From contig CAZLNH010000319.1 of the NCBI GenBank assembly GCA_964560775.1, positions 1 through 20,137 of the forward strand: a stretch of DNA of 20,137 bases, given 5' to 3'. Below are positions 14,257 through 20,137 of this stretch, one piece after another. How positions within the stretch are numbered: position 1 is the first letter of the stretch; each line of letters opens with the position of its first letter. The notes under the pieces are model-generated. The model was not told the origin of the DNA, did not search any database, and was given only the letters and a program-made list of their open reading frames with translations. The translations under genes and the position numbers were made by a program. This DNA comes from Woeseia sp964560775 (GTDB lineage Bacteria > Pseudomonadota > Gammaproteobacteria > Steroidobacterales > Woeseiaceae).

Positions 14257-16071
14257 CTAAATCGGCAGGCTGGCCGTCTTGCGGCCGCCGAATATCAAAT
14301 TGACTATAGTGCGCGTGCCAACGATCGCCGTGAACATCGACGTGACGATACCGAGTGACAACGTGATGGCGAAGCCCTTGATCGGGCCCGTGCCGAAGGC
14401 AAACAACACGATCGCGGCGATCAGCGTCGTGATATTGGCGTCCGCGATGGATGAAAATGCTTTTTCGTAGCCGGCATTGATACTGCTCTGCGATGAATTG
14501 CCATTGACCAGTTCCTCGCGTATGCGCTCGAAGATCAGCACGTTCGCGTCAACCGCCATGCCGACGGTCAGAACGATGCCCGCAATGCCGGGAAGCGTCA
14601 GCGACGCCTGCAACAGCGACAGTAACGCAACGATCAATACCAGGTTGGCGAAAAGCGCGACGTTGGCGATCAGTCCGAAGCCGCGGTAATAAATTGCCAT
14701 GAACACGACGACGGCAAGGAAACCGATCTGCACGGCATTGAAGCCACGATCGATATTGTCCTGGCCCAGGCTCGGCCCGATTGTTCGTTCCTCCACCTTG
14801 TATACCGGCGCCGCGAGCGCACCGGCTCGCAGCAACAGCGCGAGATCCCTGGCCTCGACTGGCGTCAGGCCGCTGATCTGGAACCGGTTCTTGAAGATTC
14901 CGCGTATCGTCGCCGTGTTGATGATTTCCTCGGTTTTGACCGTGCGATAACCGAGCGTGCCGTCGTCACTCTCCACGGTCTCGCGCCGCGACTCAATAAA
15001 CACAGTCGACATAGGCTGGTTCAGGTTGGCACGCGTCGTCGCCAGCATCGTCTCGCCGCCGGCGGCGTCAAGCGTGATGAACACGGCCGGCTGGCCTTCG
15101 CTGAAGCCGGATTCGGCATCGATAATCTGGTCGCCGGAGGCGATAACGTCGCGCTGCAGGATCTGCGCCGGCTCGCCGCCGCGGCCTGAATACCGGCGCG
15201 AGCCCGGTGAGTCGCCGGTCGTATCCACGAGCCGGAACTCCAGCGTCGCGGTTGCCGTCAGGATGTCATCGAGCCGGTTGGGATCCTGCACGCCGGGAAG
15301 TTGCACGACGATGCGGTCGACACCCTGCCGTTGCACCAGGGGCTCGGAGACGCCCAGCTGGTTGACGCGATTCCTGAGTGTCGTGATGTTCTGCTCGACG
15401 GCGAAGTCCTGGCGGTCCTGGATCTGCTGCTCGCTCATGCGCACGCGAAACGTGCGGCCGTCACTGCCATCGAGTATAAGCACGTCGGGATCAGCTGCGC
15501 TCAGCAACTCGCGCGCCTGCTCCGCGTCCTCATCGCTGGTCAGCCGTACCGTTATGGTGCTGCCGCTCAATTCAACGCGGTTGCGAATACCTTCATCGCG
15601 CAGGATATTGCTGAAATTCTGCTCGTAAAGCGCAAGTCGCGATTCGATGGCTGTTTCCATGTCGACTTCAAGCAGGAAGTACACACCGCCGCGGAGGTCC
15701 AGGCCCAGGCTCATCGGCCGCAGCCCGATGCTGCGCAGCCAGGCCGGCAGGTCTGGCGTCAGCGTGAGCGCGACACCGGCTTCGTTTGCGAGGCGCTCGC
15801 GCAATTCCTCACCCGCTGCCTGCTGCGCTGCAACTGTATCGAAACGCAGGACAATACGGCCGTCCTCGACATAGGCGGCGTCCGGGGCAAACCCTTCGGC
15901 CTCCACCAGGGCCGCGATTTCCCTGGCGCGCGACTCGTCGTACTCATTGCCGTCGAGCGCCGCAACCTGCACGGCAGGCACACTGCCGTAAATATTCGGC
16001 AGCGCCAGCACGCACCCGGCCACCACAATGGCGAGCACGAGCAGGTTGAGCCACAACGGATATCGATTCAT
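14257..16071 (-). CDS. secD: Protein translocase subunit SecD
   Basis: SecD is the larger partner of SecF. TM1 is at about 8-28. The P1 periplasmic domain holds the LGLDLRGGVYFLLEVD motif and a second domain with QLGVSEPLVQRQGVDRIVVQLPG. Five more helices occupy the C-terminal third, with the conserved AVDANVLIFERIREE segment. The length of 604 residues is close to E. coli SecD (615). It lies 13 bases after yajC and 9 bases before secF. Confidence 0.98.
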   Translation of the reverse strand: MNRYPLWLNLLVLAIVVAGCVLALPNIYGSVPAVQVAALDGNEYDESRAREIAALVEAEGFAPDAAYVEDGRIVLRFDTVAAQQAAGEELRERLANEAGVALTLTPDLPAWLRSIGLRPMSLGLDLRGGVYFLLEVDMETAIESRLALYEQNFSNILRDEGIRNRVELSGSTITVRLTSDEDAEQARELLSAADPDVLILDGSDGRTFRVRMSEQQIQDRQDFAVEQNITTLRNRVNQLGVSEPLVQRQGVDRIVVQLPGVQDPNRLDDILTATATLEFRLVDTTGDSPGSRRYSGRGGEPAQILQRDVIASGDQIIDAESGFSEGQPAVFITLDAAGGETMLATTRANLNQPMSTVFIESRRETVESDDGTLGYRTVKTEEIINTATIRGIFKNRFQISGLTPVEARDLALLLRAGALAAPVYKVEERTIGPSLGQDNIDRGFNAVQIGFLAVVVFMAIYYRGFGLIANVALFANLVLIVALLSLLQASLTLPGIAGIVLTVGMAVDANVLIFERIREELVNGNSSQSSINAGYEKAFSSIADANITTLIAAIVLFAFGTGPIKGFAITLSLGIVTSMFTAIVGTRTIVNLIFGGRKTASLPI

Positions 16072-16084
16072 GGGAGAAGCCGCT

Positions 16085-16408
16085 TCAAGCGGCGTCGATC
16101 GTGCCCTTCGGCACGACCGCGGACACCGTGGACTTCTGGATCTTGATTTCCACGTTGTCGGCGATGGAAAGGGTAGCGTAATGATCGGAGACGGCAGTGA
16201 CCTTGCCGAGAATACCGCCGGCGGTCAGGACCTCGTCACCCACTGACAAGGCATTGACGAGCGCGGTATGTGCCTTCTGCCGCTTCTGCTGCGGCCGGAT
16301 CAGTAGAAAATAGAAAGCGCCGAAAATAATCAGCATCGGCAGCAGGAAGCTGAACGGGTCGCCTTGCTGCGCAGTCTGCGCATGAGCTGCGGGAATCAGA
16401 AAATCCAT
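16085..16408 (-). CDS. yajC: Sec translocon accessory protein YajC
   Basis: YajC is a small single-pass membrane protein found with SecDF. It has one helix at about 19-38 (FSFLLPMLIIFGAFYFLLI), the typical RPQQKRQK stretch just after it, and a cytoplasmic domain with VGDEVLTAGGILGKV. The length of 107 residues is typical. The gap from the tgt stop is about 100 bases, so yajC-secDF may also have its own promoter. Confidence 0.97.
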   Translation of the reverse strand: MDFLIPAAHAQTAQQGDPFSFLLPMLIIFGAFYFLLIRPQQKRQKAHTALVNALSVGDEVLTAGGILGKVTAVSDHYATLSIADNVEIKIQKSTVSAVVPKGTIDAA

Positions 16409-16467
16409 GATGTATTTGTCTTCAGGTAAGGGCCGGGTTGCGGCGATGCTCGAAAAATTTGCGCGCC

Positions 16468-16476
16468 ATTATGGCA
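16468..16476 (-). promoter_or_regulatory. Possible extended -10 promoter for yajC-secDF
   Basis: In the tgt/yajC gap the minus strand reads TGCCATAAT, an extended -10 pattern (TGn plus a five-of-six match to TATAAT). No good -35 box is seen at the usual distance. Transcription would start about 55 bases before the yajC ATG. The surrounding gap (16409-16510) is the most AT-rich non-coding stretch in this half of the window. Confidence 0.3.
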
Positions 16477-16510
16477 TATGGACTTTGGTGTGGGGGCGAT
16501 ATCGGGCGAT

Positions 16511-17662
16511 TCAAGACACCGCGGACGATGCCGGACGCGCTGTAGCATCACGATAGACGGCCCGGATTTGTGCGACGACCGCCTCGAGAGTGCCGCGGGT
16601 TATGGCGTCTCGCAACATGGCCATCAGGGCCTGGTAGTAATGTAGATTGTGAATAGTCCCAAGCCGCGGGCCCAGCATTTCGCCGCATTTCTCGAGGTGC
16701 CGCAGATAAGCCAGGCTGTAGTTCCGGCAGGTGTAGCAGTCACAGTCCGGGTCGAGTGGCCCTGTGTCATCGGTATAGCGCGCATTGCGGATTTTCACGA
16801 CGCCGCGGGATGTAAAGAGGTGCCCGGTCCGCGCGTGGCGCGTCGGCATGACGCAATCGAACATGTCAATGCCAAGGGCGACCGCTTCAGCGATATCGAG
16901 CGGTGTGCCGACGCCCATCAGGTAACGTGGCCTGTCGGCCGGCAGCCGTGGCTGCAAAGCCTTGAGTACCGCGATGCGCTCGGCTTCCGTCTCGCCGACA
17001 GCGAGGCCGCCGACGGCATAGCCGTCAAAACCAATTGCCTGAAGTCCGGAAAGCGACGCCTCGCGCAAATCGTCGTATACGCCCCCCTGGACTATGCCGA
17101 AAAGTGCTTCGCCACGTGCGGGCGTCGCCGACCTCAACTCATCGAATCGGCGGCGGCTGCGCGCGGCCCACGCGAGCGACAGTTCCATGGATTCGCGGGC
17201 TTCCTCGCGTGTCGCCGGATACGGCGTGCACTCATCGAAGATCATCGCAACATCCGCATTCAGGTCATGCTGGACCTCCATGGATATTTCCGGTGACAGG
17301 AACACTTCGGCACCATCCACCGGAGACCGAAATCGCACGCCCTCGCTACTCAGCTTGCGCATTGCCGCCAGCGAAAAGACCTGGAAGCCGCCGGAGTCCG
17401 TCAGTATTGGCCGGCCCCAGTGCATGAACTCGTGCAGCCCGCCGTGCTTGCGGATGATGGCTGTCCCGGGCCGCAGCATCAGGTGAAAGGTGTTGCCAAG
17501 CAGGATGTCCGCGCCGCTACTGCGCACTTCCTCCGGCGTTACACTTTTGACACTCCCATACGTGCCCACGGGCATGAATGCCGGCGTCCGCACTTCACCA
17601 CGGCGAAATGTCAGGTGACCACAGCGGGCGGCACCGCAAGTCGTACTGATGGTGAAGTTCAC
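16511..17662 (-). CDS. tgt: tRNA-guanine transglycosylase Tgt
   Basis: Tgt swaps guanine 34 for preQ1 in tRNAs with GUN anticodons, the entry of the queuosine modification. Key residues are visible: Asp89 in DSGGFQVFS, the nucleophile Asp269 in FDCVMPTRHARTG, and the zinc ligands Cys307, Cys309, Cys312 and His338 (CDCYTC and TIHNLHYY). The length of 383 residues is near E. coli (375). The start is GTG (GTG AAC TTC) and overlaps the queA stop by four bases (GTGA), indicating coupled translation. Confidence 0.98.
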   Translation of the reverse strand: MNFTISTTCGAARCGHLTFRRGEVRTPAFMPVGTYGSVKSVTPEEVRSSGADILLGNTFHLMLRPGTAIIRKHGGLHEFMHWGRPILTDSGGFQVFSLAAMRKLSSEGVRFRSPVDGAEVFLSPEISMEVQHDLNADVAMIFDECTPYPATREEARESMELSLAWAARSRRRFDELRSATPARGEALFGIVQGGVYDDLREASLSGLQAIGFDGYAVGGLAVGETEAERIAVLKALQPRLPADRPRYLMGVGTPLDIAEAVALGIDMFDCVMPTRHARTGHLFTSRGVVKIRNARYTDDTGPLDPDCDCYTCRNYSLAYLRHLEKCGEMLGPRLGTIHNLHYYQALMAMLRDAITRGTLEAVVAQIRAVYRDATARPASSAVS

Positions 17663-18696
17663 GACACAGGGCCCCGTGCAGAAATAAACATCGCGTCACC
17701 ATAGCTGAAAAACCGGTAACGTTCGGCAACGGCATGCCGATAGGCGCGCAACATGCAGGCCCGGCCCGCGAATGCCGATACGAGAATCAACAGCGACGAC
17801 TGCGGCAGATGAAAGTTCGTCAGCATTGCGTCGACCTGCTGGAATTCGTAACCGGGCCGAATAAACAAATCGGTTTCACCCTCGCAGGCTGTCAGCACGC
17901 CACCGACTGACGCGGCTTCGAGCACGCGCACTGACGTCGTACCGACGGCGATCACCCGGCCGCCGCAGTCTCTTGCATCTCGAACCTTGTGGCAGACGTC
18001 CTCTCCCACCACGATACGCTCCCGGTGCAGGCGATTGGCGTCGACATCCGCATCACGCAGCGACTGGAACGTCCCTGCTCCAACATGCAGTGTGACAAAA
18101 GCCTGTTGTACGCCACGCGCTGCCATGTCGGCCAGCATTGCTGCATCAAAATGCAATCCGGCCGTTGGTGCGGCGACGGCTCCGGGCGTTCGTGCATACA
18201 CGGTCTGGTAGCGTTCCTCATCACTTTCGTCCGCCTCGCGCTCAAGATAAGGCGGCAGCGGTATCTCACCAAATTGCTCGAGGAACGCCAGCACAGGCCG
18301 GTCAAAATCGACACAAAACAGATCGCCGTCGCGCGCCGTGACCTGCCCCTCGCACCCGCCGGCCAATTCGAGGATCGTTCCCGGCCGCGGCGTTTTGCTG
18401 GCACGAATATGCGCCAGCGCCGTCGACTCGGTCACGATGCGCTCGATCAGCACTTCGACACGGCCACCACTGGACTTGCGGCCAGCCAGGCGCGCCTTGA
18501 TGACCCGCGTATCGTTGAACACGAGCAGGTCACCGGCCATTAGCAATTCGGGGAATTCAGCAAAGCCGCGATCGTGTAACCCATTGCCGTTATGGCGTGG
18601 ATCGACCTCCAGCAGCCGGCTCGCACGGCGTTCGCTCGCCGGGTATTTCGCTACCAGGTCATCGGGAAGCTCAAAATCGAAGTCGGCCAGTTGCAT
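17659..18696 (-). CDS. queA: S-adenosylmethionine:tRNA ribosyltransferase-isomerase QueA
   Basis: QueA adds the ribosyl part of SAM to preQ1 in tRNA to give epoxyqueuosine. I chose ATG 18696 (MQLADFDFELPDDLVAKYP) because it aligns with the E. coli start (MRVTDFSFELPESLIAHYP). A start 42 bases upstream would add a non-conserved extension. The protein is 345 residues, near normal. Conserved stretches include FNDTRVIKARL, PTAGLHFD, HVGAGTFQ and TNFHLPQSSLLILVSAFAG. tgt follows with a four-base overlap. On the minus strand TTGGGC and TACCAT with a 16-base spacer lie close to the start and are at best a weak promoter. Confidence 0.97.
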   Translation of the reverse strand: MQLADFDFELPDDLVAKYPASERRASRLLEVDPRHNGNGLHDRGFAEFPELLMAGDLLVFNDTRVIKARLAGRKSSGGRVEVLIERIVTESTALAHIRASKTPRPGTILELAGGCEGQVTARDGDLFCVDFDRPVLAFLEQFGEIPLPPYLEREADESDEERYQTVYARTPGAVAAPTAGLHFDAAMLADMAARGVQQAFVTLHVGAGTFQSLRDADVDANRLHRERIVVGEDVCHKVRDARDCGGRVIAVGTTSVRVLEAASVGGVLTACEGETDLFIRPGYEFQQVDAMLTNFHLPQSSLLILVSAFAGRACMLRAYRHAVAERYRFFSYGDAMFISARGPVS

Positions 18697-18767
18697 GGGC
18701 GCGAATGGTAGCAGAGCGTCCGCCAAGCCCAATGGCATGTTCCCGAGTACTTACGGACCCTGGGGAG

Positions 18768-18861
18768 CACCGGTTTCCCCTGCGGGGGGTCCTTTGGGGG
18801 AAATAATGCGGACCGAAGGGAGCCATTCCCCCAAAGGACCCCCCGCAGGGGATGCCGGTGC
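18768..18861. repeat. Long perfect inverted repeat between queA and the PDZ gene
   Basis: Arms 18777-18802 and 18826-18851 are perfect complements over 26 bp, with a 23-base loop. After a few unpaired bases the stem resumes with GCACCGG (18768-18774) and CCGGTGC (18855-18861). The sequence is strongly G/C-tracted (CCCCTGCGGGGGG). It lies in the 228-base gap between the PDZ gene and queA. It could stop transcripts from the PDZ gene as a strong hairpin, but no T-run follows on the minus strand. A fragment of the same family is at 3-23, so a dispersed extragenic element is more likely. Confidence 0.75.
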
Positions 18862-18924
18862 GGACCTGAAGCATGTGCCTTGGCCGCAACCCCGGATCCA
18901 TACCGGGTGACATGCGGCAGTCGA

Positions 18925-19968
18925 TCACTCCGCGCCGCGAACCACGGACGGGGTGCGCCGAATCCGAACGACCGGAGCTACGCGGACGACATCAGCGGGT
19001 GCAATGGATGGCAAGCCGCTTTGCCGGTTGTCCGGTATCTCGATATCAAGGGTCTGGGGGCGCTTGTCGCGCACGATGTCGATCTCGAGTTTCTCACCGG
19101 CCTGGTACGACCCGAGTATGCGCACGGCGTGCGATACCGACGCCGGCGTACGGCCGTCAATCGCATGAATCACGTCACCGTCTTTCAGTTTCAGGTTTTC
19201 ATCAGCCGGTGCGCGCACAACCAGGAGCCCTTTGTCGGTACCGAAGTACCGTCCGAGATCCTCCGTCAGCGTAACCATTTCCATGTCGCCCCAGCCGCCG
19301 CCTCCGAGCCGGAATGCGAACTCGTTGATGCCAGGCAGCATGGGCGCATGCGGCGCGTGCGGAGCCCTCGGGGCACGCAACCGTCCGCCCGGCCCGCGAA
19401 CATCAAATGTGTGCCTGGCCATTGACTGAGGTTTGAGCGAAAGCGTTGCCACGCGGCCGTCGCGGCGATACTCGATATCCAGCGTATCACCCGTCTCTAT
19501 GCCGGCCATAAAATCCAGAAGCTTCCGGTTGGAGGCTGCGCTGCTGTCAGCACTCAGCGATTCTTCATTGATCGATGTAATGATGTCGCCGGCGCGCAGG
19601 CCCGCCTCGGCGGCGGCACCGCCCGGAGTAATGCCACTGACGCGAACACCCTCTGACGGTCCGTCGTCGGCCTCGCCGTCAATTGTGACGCCGAGCATCG
19701 GGCGGTTGTTCATCTCGAAACTGTAATGTTGCGATACGATCGCCGGCAAATTCCGCGCGCTCAATTCAGCAATACGCTGTGCGGCTTCTTCCAGGCGCGC
19801 TTCAGCAGCGCGCATCTCCTGCTCGATATTTATTTCTTCACGTACTTCTTCACGCTCGACGACAACACGACGCTCGTCTGTCGATGCGTCGTCGTCGACC
19901 TGTGCGATCGCCGTACCGGTCATCGAGACCGCGAGCAATGCAAACCAAACCGCCTTTCCGTTGTTCAT
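18925..19968 (-). CDS. Secreted protein with two PDZ domains
   Basis: I do not recognise this as a named protein. It starts at ATG 19968, which has a strong AGGAG ribosome binding site six bases upstream. A start 48 bases further upstream would add a non-conserved extension. The 347 residues begin with a Sec signal peptide cleaved near AIA|Q (22/23). A charged, probably coiled-coil region spans about 30-72 (EREEVREEINIEQEMRAAEA). PDZ1 is at about 90-180 (LGVTIDG, then AGLRAGDIITSINEE). An Arg/His-Ala-Pro linker follows (RAPRAPHAPHAPMLPG). PDZ2 is at about 235-330 (YFGTDKGLLVVRAP, then LKDGDVIHAIDGRTP). There is no protease domain, unlike DegP/DegS. It is probably a periplasmic adaptor that binds peptides or other proteins; the partner is unknown. 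Confidence 0.85.
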   Translation of the reverse strand: MNNGKAVWFALLAVSMTGTAIAQVDDDASTDERRVVVEREEVREEINIEQEMRAAEARLEEAAQRIAELSARNLPAIVSQHYSFEMNNRPMLGVTIDGEADDGPSEGVRVSGITPGGAAAEAGLRAGDIITSINEESLSADSSAASNRKLLDFMAGIETGDTLDIEYRRDGRVATLSLKPQSMARHTFDVRGPGGRLRAPRAPHAPHAPMLPGINEFAFRLGGGGWGDMEMVTLTEDLGRYFGTDKGLLVVRAPADENLKLKDGDVIHAIDGRTPASVSHAVRILGSYQAGEKLEIDIVRDKRPQTLDIEIPDNRQSGLPSIAPADVVRVAPVVRIRRTPSVVRGAE

Positions 19969-20036
19969 GTAACGCTCCTGCGTCCGTTCGACGCGCCCCG
20001 GCCTTGCGGCCGCCAAAACTGATTTGTGCCCGCCGT

Positions 20037-20137
20037 TTAAAACGACGTGCGCCGTGCATGTGCGTAACGCACCTGCATCAATGAATCCATCAACCGCACG
20101 CGCTCGCGCCAGAAGGTCTCTTGCTGCTCAACCGTCA
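20037..20137 (-). CDS. C-terminal fragment of an unknown minus-strand protein
   Basis: Reading the minus strand from the window end gives 32 sense codons and a TAA stop in one frame (stop 20037-20039). The tail contains QQETFWRERVRLMDSLMQVR and ends in AHARRTSF. The amphipathic, charged character and the position 68 bases before the PDZ gene suggest a real gene end. It could be co-transcribed with the PDZ protein. The start is outside the window, so neither the family nor the length can be judged. It could instead be chance, as the frame is short. Confidence 0.55.
   Translation of the reverse strand, partial: TVEQQETFWRERVRLMDSLMQVRYAHARRTSF

Noticed and set aside
20001..20030. A hairpin CGGCC/GGCCG with a 4-base loop upstream of the PDZ gene
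   Set aside because: The stem is only 5 bp in GC-rich DNA and no T-run follows, so chance is a sufficient explanation.

Overview
This is a GC-rich chromosomal window of a gammaproteobacterium, with 20 complete genes and one gene fragment. All are on the minus strand except suhB. The evidence for Gammaproteobacteria is gene order: ndk-rlmN-pilF-rodZ-hisS-yfgM-bamB-der, trmJ next to iscS with suhB divergent, and queA-tgt-yajC-secD-secF. The MetX-family protein looks like the serine O-succinyltransferases of Xanthomonadales, so a lineage near Xanthomonadales or its uncultured relatives is likely. I cannot name a genus.

Layout. Positions 1-384 are non-coding and full of inverted and direct repeats. 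Positions 385-9417 (minus) form one tightly packed operon, read ndk, rlmN, pilF/pilW, rodZ, hisS, yfgM, bamB, der, metX. A good sigma70-like promoter lies at 9484-9512. The usual ispG between rodZ and hisS is absent. Positions 9555-12156 (minus) hold trmJ, iscS, a degenerate iscU-like gene and iscA, without iscR, hscBA or fdx. suhB (12261-13067, plus) is divergent from trmJ and convergent with secF. The suhB/secF gap carries three nearly identical 42-bp tandem repeats and one inverted relative. Positions 13303-18696 (minus) are queA, tgt, yajC, secD, secF. A long perfect inverted repeat separates queA from a secreted double-PDZ protein (18925-19968). The last 101 bases hold the C-terminal end of a further minus-strand gene.

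How the genes fit together. The first operon combines nucleotide balance (Ndk), rRNA/tRNA methylation (RlmN), histidyl-tRNA charging (HisS), ribosome assembly (Der), and envelope or secretion functions (BamB, YfgM, RodZ, PilF). The last gene is a sulfur amino-acid enzyme. The isc cluster provides sulfur mobilisation and an A-type carrier, but its scaffold-like protein lacks two of the three IscU cluster ligands. The queA/tgt pair makes queuosine in tRNA, and yajC-secDF assists Sec export.

Most of the window is conserved housekeeping. The points most worth a second look are the IscU-like protein, the probable serine O-succinyltransferase at the end of the der operon, and four kinds of structured intergenic repeat. 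I found no CRISPR array, insertion sequence, prophage or tRNA.
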